NCBI RefSeq assembly: GCF_012273895.1
Contig: NC_052110.1
Span: 5,456,001 to 5,520,000, forward strand
Direction: 5' to 3'
Source: Zerene cesonia
Taxonomy: Eukaryota; Arthropoda; Insecta; Lepidoptera; Pieridae
Length of the DNA stretch: 64,000 bases
Shown piece by piece: positions 37,431 through 48,120 of the stretch. Each line of letters begins with the position of its first letter. Position 1 is the first letter of the stretch. The notes below the pieces were generated by a model that saw only the letters and a list, made by a program, of their open reading frames with translations, made no database searches and was not told where the DNA came from. Both the position numbers and the translations under genes were made by a program.

Positions 37431-39137
37431 ATTTGTTACAGCAAAAATTATGATATTATGTCAGTTATGTGCGATTAAGTCACGGTTAATTCGTACATTT
37501 TACCAGCGCGTAGGTATAAAAAAATCCGATTTTAATAAAAAATGTAAACCAATACACGTTATCAAATACTGATCAAACTGAAGATAAGTCACATAACTAA
37601 TTACCGTACAAATATTTTTAAAGCAAAAACCATTTCCGCAGAAGGCCCTAAGACGAAGATTGCCCCGTCTTAAACGTGTTTTCCAGGCCATTCAAGTTAT
37701 GAAATAGGAAGCGCCGCTCAGCGACAAGTAATTTACAAAATTTATCTTGACTAAAATGTTCTCGACTTTAGTGCGGGTACATTTATGTCGGGTAAAAATG
37801 GTGCTAATTTACTGTAGGCTTATGGCATGTCTTATAACCTGATAGTATGAAACCGTAGCCGCTTTAAGTGTCGGGATTTATCAAAAGATGTGATGCAATT
37901 AGAACTATAGCTGATCCAGAAGTTCACAAATGAGATGGATATTACATGTATTTAATGAAGTAAATAAGTAGTAGAGAAATGTTTGTGGGTGTCGTTTCAA
38001 TTGAGTCCATTCAAAGGAATCGAAGGAAGGTAGCGTGCTAATGCTGCTGTGTTCTTCCTGTGGGTATCTGGAGGCCTGTATCCTTTTCTTTATCCTTCTA
38101 ATCCTTTACTCCTCACGTACTATGCAGTCTACTACGTTAGTCCTCACATGCAGCATCACAAAGTTGTAATATTATTCTCTTTCCTTGAAGTGTTATCGCT
38201 TGTGATGTGTGATATTTGTTTTTGTCTTTTTTTGGAAGCAGTTGGGTATATTGTTTATGTAATAACAATTTTATTTACCTTCGTCATGTAACTAAATATG
38301 CCAGAGAAAATCTTAGACTAATTTCTTTTAAATATTATTAAACAATAACTAAGTATAAGCTGTACATAATACAGATTCGGCATCGCTAATTAATCGTGAA
38401 GTCTGCTCAAATGTAAAAAAGAATCAACAACAACTTTTTAAACCTTGTGATTTTCTCGTTAAAAACAAAACTTGTTCAAAGTATTTCCACGAAGTTTTGG
38501 CGATCGAATTGTTGGGATATTTCCTTTTCGAGAGGTTTTATTTCGCATATTTTCTGGAATACCTTTAGCATTTCCAGGTCTTAAGGTGTTCATTAATGAA
38601 GATGCCGTGAAATACGCTACTCGTGGCCTTAATTAAATATAATAATTTACCACGCTTATCGTTGCTAGAACTATTCAGTGTTGTTAATGGTTGTTTAATT
38701 ACAAATATTTCAAAGAAATCCTTTCCTCTCTTCCTTTATATTCTCTCAATTCTATGGTCAAGTTTTCAGGAAATGCCTTCATAATTTTTTAACTCATCAC
38801 CAAAAATAAAAGAGGTTCTTATTCGACTCAATGCTTTTTTTGTTTTCGATAACTTTAAACATTTTAAACCATTTGTCATAAGTGATTTTTAAATTTTTAT
38901 TTAATAGTATTGAAATGCTTTTTATTCTTACTCTCTGGGCTATAAAAATAGTTTGAAATCTTTGAAATATACATGTAAATTATCATTAAAATCAAGTCGT
39001 TTCTGAGGAGTATATCTACTAATACTGTTTCATGAGAATGTTACATGTTAACCAATTCAAAAAAGATCTACCTTAAGTAAGAGATGTAGTTTTCATAACC
39101 ACAGCTTGACTTCATTATTAAATGACATTGCTGAAAT
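37431..39137. other. Long stretch with no recognised gene
   Basis: 38055-38110 may be a short RetB remnant (GTGGGTATCTGGAGGCC, TATCCTTTTCTTTATCC). The frame at 38049-38291 starts in it and is not credible as a gene. Confidence 0.35.
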
Positions 39138-39315
39138 CTATACTAATATTATAGCGTTGAAGAGTTTGTTTGTTTGTTTGAAGGCACTTATCTCAGGAAC
39201 TGTTGGTCCGATTTGAAAAATTCTATCAGTATTAGATAGCCCATTTATTGAAGAAGGCTATAGCTATAGGCTATATATGTACCACGAGCGAAGACGGGGC
39301 GGACCGTTAGTATTA
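39138..39315 (+). mobile_element. HelX copy (AAGAGTTTGTTTGTTTG type)
   Basis: TCTATACTAATATTATAGC start, GGCTATATATGTACCACGAG and GAAGACGGGGCGGACCG at the end. Confidence 0.6.
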
Positions 39316-41330
39316 TATTCACGTGTGGCATCTTTTTGAATCCATCTTTTAATGAAATATCGGTTATTTAATCATTTTAACTCGTAGTCCTTGGCAAACA
39401 TTCATAACATTAACGTAGCAATTTTAAATATTCACCGCAATAAGGTCAAAAACAAAAAGTACTTATAATTTTTACCTCCCATAACGGTAATAACTGGGCT
39501 CTTTGAAATTCTGAAACGTTAACTTTGGAACTTGAACTGAATGAGAAATAAGGGCGTATAACGAAGCGAACTTTTAGCGATGTGCTTAAATTTATATGAA
39601 ACTAGCTCACCCCGGCTCCACTCTGGTCGACACTTTTAGTAAGTTTTGTCAAGCTAGTGTATCCTAATAGATCCCATGAATGCATTATAATCCGTTCATC
39701 TGTTCTTGAGTTATAAGTGGATAACTAACACGACTATTCATGGACATCGAGCTAGCTGTTGCTCGTGGCTTCGTTCGCGGTGGTAATGATATGAGTGGTG
39801 TGAAGATTAGTGTTAAAAATCAAGCTTTGTAGACATTTTAAAATAATTATTTTTAACATAAAAACCAAATCGCCTTTAAATTTTGAGAACCACCAATTGA
39901 CCAAATTTAAATGGGACCACGTGGGAGAAACCAGCTGTCAAATAACAAAAGAATTATAAAAATCGGTGTTCCCGAGAACTTATGAGGTATACACAAAAAA
40001 TACAGTCGAATTGATATCATCTTATTTTGAAGTTGGTTAGAAGATAGAGAAAAGCATGTTTATATTATCGGTTCGCACTGGTTCCACCAGGGTTTTAAAG
40101 TTTTTACTATTTGACAAATGAACAAACCAAAACCACTTACTTATTTGGTTATTCTTAGTTGGTGTAACTGTGGCCAGGTAGGGGTGTACCCATAGAGTTT
40201 TAAGAATTCATAAAAAACAATCATCAGAGAATTCCGTTGAGCATATACTACTATATGCTACTATAATATATCTGTAGAAGTATCGGTGGGACTGTATAAT
40301 ATAGACAGAAGATAGATTGTGGCTACTTGTAATCCGCTGGGAAACGGATTGGGTTGTCCCTTACGTGTATTAATAGATGGACGGCAGTTATGCTAAATGG
40401 TCGTTATAGAAGAAAAGTAAATATCAATATTGTTGGGCAATCTTATATTTTATAAAGATTTTATCGTTTTAGATTTTTAAAATAGAAAGCACTCGATGAA
40501 GCTAGTCTCCACTCTTATTGTTTTTTTGTTTGTTAATTTATATAAAAATAATGTATATAATAACACAACTAGTATATGGTATTCCCAACACAAAACAAAA
40601 ATAAAATAAATAAAGTTTATTTGAACCAAAAAGAAATACACTGCAGACATTGAGTTACATGAATTATGTAGGTACATTAGAGTTTATAGCTTAATTTTTT
40701 AAACAATGATCCCTGTGCTAGGTTAAAACCTGTATTACAGGGTTCATTCGACCGTCCATATGTTGAGACATACAAGAAGGTGTTACGTATTTTTTACATA
40801 TCATCATTATCATCATTCTTCGTATTAATTCTTGCTATTCCTTTCGAAATATTAAATTTATACTTTAAAATTATCATCCGTGGATTTTTTCATGTGAAAG
40901 AAGCAAAATGGAATTCCGCTATTGAAAATGGAATATTTCGATAGTCAGCGTGTGTTTGAAGGTAATACCTTGATGATGATGAAGTCAAAGGTACATATAT
41001 ATACTGTAGTATAAAAAATTCACAAGCGCGATTCATAGAAATACAGGTACAATTCTAATTAAAGTTGCTTTTGAAATTTATCTATAAATAAATCGGTAAA
41101 AATATTAAATCAATATTTTCGGAACTAACTCGTATTCACTATTTCGTTTGCTTCCATGAAAGAAATGCAATCAAAGAGCTATTTTCAAAACGCTCACGTT
41201 CGATGTGCTCGCAGCATAATTTATAACCTGTGCCAATTTCGAAGCAATGATGTTGCTACCTATGATACATATAACGATACACATATATTTTTATAGGGTT
41301 ATCATTCAAGTATTAATGAAGATACATCCG
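39316..41330. other. Stretch with old repeat pieces, no gene
   Basis: 39602-39745 (CTAGCTCACCCCGGCTCCAC) and 39755-39785 (CTAGCTGTTGCTCGTGGC) are Helitron-end-like scraps; 39880-40040 resembles another repeat (GAGAACCACCAATTGACC). Confidence 0.35.
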
Positions 41331-41652
41331 AGGATTTTGACGTGACAACGTCTTAAATTAGGTTGCGGCTCGGAGGCACTCATGAAAAAGTGTAACGCCC
41401 GGTAACGTTACGATGAGTCACCGAACTATGATCGGTCCGCCGCGCGCGCAGCACTAGAGAATTAGGCGCATTGAATCGGCGCGTGCTTGTGTCTCTGTCT
41501 CTGTCTTTTTAGTAAGCAAAATATATTTTCTATAGTTAAAATTTGTGCAATTCTTATTTTCATTCAATTCCTTGTTCCTATTGTGCAATTTAATAATATT
41601 CATATCAATAAATATTCTACCGAGAAAAAGACGTTGTCACGTAAAATCTTCG
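41331..41652. mobile_element. MITE-like element with about 25-bp inverted ends
   Basis: Left end near 41331-41356 (GACGTGACAACGTCTT) and right end 41628-41652 (AAGACGTTGTCACGT) are inverted matches with one extra base. The GC-rich interior includes CCGCCGCGCGCGCAGC. No clear target duplication. Confidence 0.5.
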
Positions 41653-41961
41653 CCCGTAAAACCGACTTTACAGGCAACCATTTTTTCATAGTCATAGACA
41701 TGTCGTTTACCATTTCTCTTTAAGGGAGATATTACTCTATCATTTATCTTGAATCATATAAGTGATCATATGCTTGTTTTATTTTAATTGACAATTTATT
41801 TATTTTTATGGCAGGGCAAGCAAAGGAGCAGGTGGGCCACCTAACAACTAACACACCTTTCTACTGTTTTTTACTTATATTTACAATGGAAAACAAATAA
41901 CATAATAAATAGAACAATCAAAACAGTCATAAAATATATGAACCACCATCAACTATCCATG

Positions 41962-42150
41962 TCTATCTATATATATAAAATTCTCGTGTCACAGTTTTCG
42001 TTGCCATACTCCTCCGAAACGGCTTGACCGATTCCTCTGAAATTTGGTAAGCATATTGGGTAGGTCTGAGAATCGGCCAACATCTATTTTTTATCCCGAT
42101 ATTCCTACGGGATACGGACTTACGCGGGTGAAACCGCGGGGCGCAGCTAG
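41962..42150 (+). mobile_element. Chimeric Helitron: foreign 5' half, HelA 3' end
   Basis: Left half (TATATATATAAAATTCTCG, CATACTCCTCCGAAACGG) belongs to another family; from TTTTTATCCCGATATTCC onward it is HelA including hairpin and CTAG at 42147-42150. Confidence 0.65.
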
Positions 42151-42223
42151 TGTCTATATAATTAAAGAATATTTGTAATAAACATGTTTGATTATATCTG
42201 TCTAGAAACAGTTTTACTATCCT

Positions 42224-42413
42224 TCGTACTTTAATATTATAAATGCGAAAGTTTGTAAGGATGTTGTGTGCTTGTTGCTATAACTACTCAACTGATTGCA
42301 ATGAAATTTGGTACGTAAACAGCTGGACAACTGGAATAACATATGGGCAACTTTTTATCCCGATATTCCGAGGGATACGGACTTGCGCGGGTGAAACCGC
42401 GGGGCGCAGCTAG
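42224..42413 (+). mobile_element. HelA Helitron copy
   Basis: 5' end at TCGTACTTTAATATT, CTAG at 42410-42413; 74 bp after the chimeric copy and in the same orientation. Confidence 0.75.
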
Positions 42414-42879
42414 TAATTCACATATAAAAAAAATCACAAGCATGACAAATTGCATCAACACCTATTTCTTAAAATCATAGAAAAGAATGACAATGCAAAT
42501 ACTAATTCACAATACAATATTCTAACCAGCCTCTTTTTGTCGCAGTTTAAAAATATATTCATAAAATGAAATCGCGAGAGAATCCTTTATCTGTTTTATT
42601 AAATTTCTGCGATACGATTTCCCGCTTATTGTTACAAAAGTGCATCGATTTTACAGTTCTCTTGATATTGCATATCTGGAATATTTGAAACTATTGGATG
42701 TACCATCATTAAGGTTATAATAATTAGATATTGAGTCTTACAATCCTTAAACATTATGTATAGTTTAAAAAAATGAGACAAACTACGAAATTGCCTCGCT
42801 TGCATCTGCACTAATACTCAACGAAAATACATAATTCTTGTGATTGTAATCAGGATAATCAGATAAATTTATGAAATTA
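42414..42879. other. Stretch with no recognised feature
   Basis: AT-rich. Confidence 0.4.
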
Positions 42880-43077
42880 CTACCTGCTCCCCGCGGTTTC
42901 ACCCGCGCAAGTCCAAATCCCGTAGGAATAACGGGATAAAAAGTTGCCTATATATTATTCCAGTTGTCCAGCTGTCTACGTACCAAATTTCATTGCAATC
43001 GGTTGAGTAGTTTTTGCGTGAAAGAGCAACAAACACACACATCCTTACAAACTTTCGCATTTATAATATTAGTAGGA
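42880..43077 (-). mobile_element. HelA Helitron copy
   Basis: CTAG mutated to CTAC at 42880; body and 5' end at 43077 well kept. Confidence 0.75.
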
Positions 43078-43479
43078 TGGTATTGTTTCCGATCCTTGAG
43101 TACATAGTTACATAGTACATAATTTGAGTTGAATCCGTCTGCTATAAATGGATCTAAATCGAGTGTATAAAAGTCGGTCGCATACAAATATACAGGTGAA
43201 GCTAAAAGGCGTGTTAAAAACGAAATGTTAGTGTACTGACAAAACAAATTAACATCATACATATGTATTAATGAATGATTAATAACAACAGAGTAAAATT
43301 AATCGAAAGTTACATATTTGGACACGCAAGGAATATACACTAAGGTGACGGTGCCTTTGTGACGATTCTGTGACGGACCACCACCGCAGCACCATCAACG
43401 TGATCACAGCGGTAACGAAATAACTAATATTTATTGTTGTATGTGGAATTTGGAAAGAAAATAACATTCAGTTTTAGTT

Positions 43480-43600
43480 TTAGCATTGAAATGCTTTTGA
43501 ATGAATAGAAAAAAAATACGAGGCGGGGTTCGTACCCGCGTCTTTTGCCATACCGTAGCAACGCCTAGCCTCTAGGCCACCCGTGATCCAACCTCAACGA
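43480..43600 (-). repeat. tRNA-D copy
   Basis: Reverse strand: GGGTGGCCTAGAGGCTAGGC (A box) and CGCGGGTACGAACCCCGCC (B box, T arm). The best-kept tRNA-like copy, but the acceptor ends do not pair convincingly. Confidence 0.55.
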
Positions 43601-43689
43601 AAGAATACTAATATGAAACATTATTTCAATGATTACAATATTGTATCGAGGAACGCGGTCCTGTTTTATGTGGTTGTTGCGTAGGGATC

Positions 43690-43738
43690 TAACGGAGAAA
43701 AACACATACCATGAGTGAAGTCGGGGCGGACCGCTAGC
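43690..43738 (+). repeat. HelX 3'-end scrap
   Basis: GAAGTCGGGGCGGACCGCTAG only. Confidence 0.45.
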
Positions 43739-44283
43739 TATTAATGATTATAACGAGTATCAAGGGTCCTTCTATTCTATAGACAATTACAGCTGTTATT
43801 CGTAAGACCGAATAAACTATGTAAATATTACGTTCTGCGATTCAAAAATCTTAATAGTATACATGACTTTTAAAATTAAATTGTAAAGCAAATTAACTAT
43901 CTTATCTTAGTTAATGCTTCTGAAAATAAATCTTTGTTGTTTTTTTCTGTTATCTAATATTATTACGGCGTAATTAAACGTGTAAGTTTGAATTTGTCAT
44001 TTAACTTATTCTCTTCCTGACTGAATTTCAATTGAAATCATACTTTATTTTATACTTACTTATAAGTCGATCTTGTGAAATACGCGAGGTTCAAAACATA
44101 GCTGTTGATTATGTTTCGAATTTTAAACGAAATATTATTTTTATTATTATAAGTTTATTTTAACATTAACAAAATATAAATAAAACAAATGATTTTCGTA
44201 CAAACATTCGTCAACTTTGTGTCCAGTTTATTTCCCAGTAAAAAATTAATTAATACATGTTAAGGTTCTTCATAATTTCATTA

Positions 44284-44486
44284 TCCTACTAATATTATAA
44301 ATGCGAAAGTTTGTAAGGATGTGTGTGCGTTTGTTGCTCTTTCACGCAAAAACTACTGAACCGATTGCAATGGAATTTCGTACGCAGACAGCTGGACAAC
44401 TGGAATAACATATAGGCAAATTTTTATCCCGATATTCCTATGGGATACGGACTTACGCGTGTGAAACCGCGGGGCGCTGCTACTAG
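44284..44486 (+). mobile_element. HelA Helitron copy
   Basis: TCCTACTAATATTATAAATG start; hairpin changed to CGCGTGTGAAACCGCG; CTAG at 44483-44486. Confidence 0.78.
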
Positions 44487-44814
44487 TTTTATATATGTCC
44501 CAAAATAACTTACAAATAATTTATACTCCTAGACTTAACTATTATAAAAATAACTCATATATACACGCCCACTAAATACGGCAGGTGTTTTTATTTTACT
44601 ATAATATAATTTATTTAATATAAAATACAATAATTCTCTTCTTCAAAAGGGTACTGATGTACCTGGGAGGACAACTTCCAATCGGTTGAAAACCCAAGAA
44701 GTTATCAAAAAATAACCAAAAATACAGTAATTTTTTTTTAATTGAGTACCTTAGTTTTTCGGAAAGTCGATTGATAGTATTTGAATTTGCACCTCACCGT
44801 TAACCTTCGAAAAG

Positions 44815-44892
44815 ATTTGAGAACCATTGACCCACGAACAATTTGAGAACCACTGAGCTACGAACAGTTTGAGAGCCACTGATCCATGAAGA
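44815..44892. repeat. 26-bp minisatellite, three units
   Basis: Units at 44815, 44841 and 44867, each starting near TTTGAGAACCACTGA and ending near ACGAACA. Confidence 0.75.
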
Positions 44893-45724
44893 AAATGATA
44901 ACAGCACTAAAATTGCACTGCAATCCAGAGGAATATTCCATTATTTAATTAGCCGGTTATAGCTGAAAGTTACGCGCAACTGCAGGCTAAAGTAATTTAG
45001 GGTCCATTTGAGGCTGCCTGTGTGCTAGATCATGTAAACTGTGGTATATGTGCGGAAAAAGGAAATTTTTGAATGAAATTCTTACACCGCACGACCCGGT
45101 CACGATACGATATTGGATCGTGTGTGATTGTGTTTTTTCATTCGTTTATTATTTTTCATATTTTGACAATATGTTTAAGAAGATAGAGAGTTGGTTGCTG
45201 TGTGCGCGGTGATGAATATCACTTCCATGAGCATTTTCTACGGCAAGCCGAAATATAGCATAATAATATTATAATAGGCCATATTCGACTGATATTACAA
45301 AGTGATAACATTCGTATATTTGTCATGTTTTCGCACAAAAACTGCGAATCGATTTAGATTCAAAAATCCTTTCGCCATCAACAAGCAGCATCTTTACCGA
45401 GTGACATAGACTATATTTTATTTAGTTTTTATCTTGAATCGGCACAACATAATGTCGTAAGGTCTAAAAATCCCGTATCCACTAAACCAACATCTTCAGC
45501 ATACCCTAGACGGTTTGTGTGTAATTAAAACCGCCGAACTAAATACAGGTTTCCTAAAGAGCATTCATTAAAACTTAAAATTTAATTCAGTATCCTGAAA
45601 TGCGAGTCAGCCATTCATCTCACTAATTGAGTTAGCATTTAAAGTTTTATTTTTTTTATTTTCGCCGATAATTTAATGATTTTACTATACAGTCGTATAA
45701 ATGCGAGGTTAAGTAACGATTGGC

Positions 45725-45960
45725 GTGGCCGTAAATTGGATGGTTAGCCAATATTTGTTTGCAGTCGCTTTATAGGCTCCGCCCGGATATCAAGATTCTA
45801 TTCTGTTGTCCTAAGGGAGCCTTCGCAATCGGGATTAAAAGTATCCTATCACCAAGTCATACCCTATCTTTATACCAAATTTCATCAAAATCCGTTCAGC
45901 AGTTTCAGCGTGATTGACGGACAAATGTTCAAACAAACAAACTTTCACACTTATAATATT
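45725..45960 (-). mobile_element. HelX copy
   Basis: CCCGGATATCAAGATTC, CGGGATTAAAAGTATCC, CATCAAAATCCGTTCAGCAG, TTATAATATTA end. A relative sits in intron 9. Confidence 0.5.
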
Positions 45961-45961
45961 A

Positions 45962-46112
45962 CACGGTACGGTACGGTACACCTAGTGGCCGAATCATTTA
46001 CAAAATTTTCGAGTGCATATCTCACACGGTTCATGACATACAGCCAAGAAACAGACAAACGAACAGTGACTTTTAGGGATCCGTTTCATCCGTTGGGTAC
46101 GGAACCCTAAAA
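45962..46112 (-). repeat. GGGTTCCGTACCC repeat
   Basis: Reverse strand begins TTTTTAGGGTTCCGTACCCA, a very common Lepidopteran repeat start; left border is a GGTACGGTACGGTAC run. Confidence 0.5.
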
Positions 46113-46445
46113 AGGCATAACCTGAAAAAGATAAAGGAAGATAAAATACATCTACAAACAATTCATATAAATTTTCAGAACAATCGTCATTATAATAATG
46201 TGCTCGCTTATCACATACAAATATTTGTAGTACAGATTTAATCAGCGTATTCACTCGGCAAAACTTATCCATCACCAATAGAAGTGTATATTTCATAATA
46301 ATTTCTTAAATTAATACGTCCTAACCAAAAACAGTTCCAGAATTAAATAAACTTGGTGATCGAAATAAATGAGTCGTTATAATGGCTGTAAGCCTAAGTG
46401 TAGATAGTGAAAACAATGAAAATGAAGGTAATTTGAGCGTTGTGA
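46113..46445. other. Stretch with no recognised feature
   Basis: AT-rich. Confidence 0.4.
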
Positions 46446-46975
46446 TATTTTTTTTATGTCATAGTCGGCAATCGAACTTCCAAAGAGTGGAATTCCCTGC
46501 TGCCGTCTGTCTTCCTAGAGAACTACAATATGGGTATATTTAAGAGACGAGTAAATGGGCACGTTTTAGGTAGACGTGACTTACCACTATAGACCGCGTC
46601 TCCACTTCCCATCAGGTGGGACTGCGGTCAAACGTCTGTCTATCTCTAATAAAAAAAAAATGGAGCTGATGGGTTGGCTGCTGGCACGTAAGCGCTACCA
46701 CCGCCTATGAACATTTGGAGAGGCGTAAGTCGATTGCAGACTTTATGCCTCTACAAATGGATTGCTGTTTCAAATTGGAAAGGGATTAGGAAAGGATTGA
46801 CGAGAGGAATAAAGGAAAGGACTGAGAAGGGTAAGGAAATGGATATGGACCTCCGGACCACTCACCGAAAGAAACACAGCAGTATGTTGTTTCACTCTGG
46901 TCTTCTGTGGGGGTGTGATATTTCCTAGGTGCGAGCTGGCCCAATTTATGCCGACGCGTGCTCGACTACCACATA
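46446..46975 (-). mobile_element. RetB' retroposon interrupted by a LINE fragment
   Basis: TTTATGTCATAGTCGGCAA (46455-46471) resumes at TGGAGCTGATGGGT (46661) and runs to CGTGCTCGACTACCAC. The insert is the LINE 3' end below. Confidence 0.7.
46472..46660 (+). mobile_element. 5'-truncated LINE 3' end
   Basis: Encodes KEWNSLLPSVF and IFKRRVNGHVLG, the C-terminal signature of CR1/Jockey-group LINE polyproteins, then stop (near 46595), short 3' UTR and A-run. Confidence 0.65.
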
Positions 46976-47044
46976 CAAGATTGATTATGAAGAAGTTGGC
47001 TAAGTACAATTGTACAATAATTAAGGTGAAGTGAAGTTCTATAT

Positions 47045-47200
47045 CTATATATGTAAAAGAAAGTCGTATTAGTTACACTATTTATAACTCAAGAATGGCT
47101 AAACTGATTATGTTAAAATTTGGTACAGAGACAGTTTGACACCCGAGAAAGGACAAAGATTCCTTCGACTATGCGGATAAAGCCGCCTGCGGAATGCTAG
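47045..47200 (+). mobile_element. HelX copy with CTAG end
   Basis: TATCTATATATGTAAAAG start, CAAGAATGGCTAAACTGA, GCGGATAAAGCCGCCTGCGG hairpin, CTAG at 47197-47200. Confidence 0.6.
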
Positions 47201-47540
47201 TTAATTGTACGACTGGCTTGGTGCAAGATATTATTTTTAATTTAGTAGCATATAATGCGACGAATATGATACTACTAAGTAAACTAAGAAGAATATATTG
47301 GCCTAAGTCAGGAGTATATTGGTTGATATCTTGCTCTTACAAATATTAGAAATCCAAAGGTTTGTGGGAATGGGTATATGTATGTTTGTTACTCTTTCAT
47401 GCGAAAACCACTGATCGGATTTGTATGATACTTGGCAATGATGTGGCTAATTAATGTAGCAGTTAAGCAGAACAAGACAAGAACTATAAAATTACTTTTT
47501 TTAGCACTTCTTTAGGTAATAGACTGATAATTATAAGAAA

Positions 47541-47721
47541 CTAGCTGCTCCACGCGGTTTCAACCGCGTAAGTCCGTATCCCGTTGTAATATAGGGATAA
47601 AAAGTTGCCTGTATGTTATGCCAATTGTCCACCTGTCTACGTACCAAATTTCATTGCAATCGGATCAGTAGTTTTTGCATGAAAGAGCAACAAACACACT
47701 CACCGCTGTGGGCGCAGCTAG
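47541..47721 (-). mobile_element. HelA copy with an inverted second 3' end
   Basis: CTAG at 47541-47544 and normal body to about 47700, but instead of the 5' end there is GTGGGCGCAGCTAG, the 3' end in the other orientation (CTAG 47718-47721). Confidence 0.6.
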
Positions 47722-47749
47722 TTATTAATATTTTGAGGGTAGCGAGTAA

Positions 47750-48110
47750 CGCGATGTATTCATAGCCGGAGGGAGCGCAATAATCGTTGTCGAGTCGCGA
47801 AGTCATGAAGTCGTAACAAGACGTCTGTCGCCTCTCATGTAATCACGCGCGTATCGGGTGCTAATTTACTTTATATTCAAAAGCACTTCACGGGAAGTTT
47901 CGGTTGCTTTTTAATTGTTTTATATTATCTAATAATCATAACGCTGCGTTTGTGTACCTATCGCAAGATTCGGTGCGTTATAAATCTAGTAATGGCGACG
48001 TAGTGTCCCTGGCTGTTGAAGTTGATATCTTGTTATATTTAGTATCCCTTCATCTATTGCTTTTATACTGTTTTGACCGACCGACATACCATGTGCATGT
48101 GCTGTGCAAC
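47750..48110 (+). promoter_or_regulatory. Probable promoter and 5' UTR block
   Basis: Between the HelA copy ending at 47721 and exon 1 lies the only sizeable GC-rich, CpG-containing, repeat-free stretch near the gene's 5' end. It contains the TATA-like box and, just before the start codon, upstream ATGs at 48091 and 48097 that open a short frame closing at TAG 48115-48117, overlapping the main ATG. Confidence 0.4.
47979..47984 (+). promoter_or_regulatory. TATA-like box of the SV2-like gene
   Basis: TATAAA lies 127 bp before the proposed start codon, inside a GC-richer, repeat-free block. If used, transcription would start near 48010. Position is consistent, but no start site can be read from sequence alone. 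Confidence 0.35.
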
Positions 48111-48120
48111 ATGTTAGAAG
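48111..48120 (+). CDS. SV2-like gene, coding exon 1 (10 nt; M-L-E-G start)
   Basis: The ATG at 48111 is followed by ATGTTAGAAG and a good donor (GTATGT at 48121). The exon ends in phase 1, exactly what the next exon's first two bases (GA) need, so the junction codon is GGA (Gly). No other in-frame ATG occurs upstream in this open frame between 47904 and 48111. A coding segment this short cannot be proven by reading, and another upstream first exon is possible. Confidence 0.55.

Noticed and set aside
40800..40830. ATCATCATT run as a SINE-E tail
   Set aside because: No SINE-E body adjoins it; a simple repeat is enough.
41395..41480. CpG-rich patch as a distant promoter or first exon
   Set aside because: It sits between the inverted ends of a transposon-like element, and no donor in the needed phase was found.
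43500..43600. Possible functional tRNA gene
   Set aside because: A and B boxes are present, but the acceptor stem does not pair and similar damaged copies occur at 16.7, 17.2, 18.8 and 34.3 kb, so it is a dispersed repeat.
47795..47815. AAGTCGTAACAAG matches the conserved 3' end of 18S rRNA
   Set aside because: Only 13 bases match and neither flank resembles rDNA; chance.
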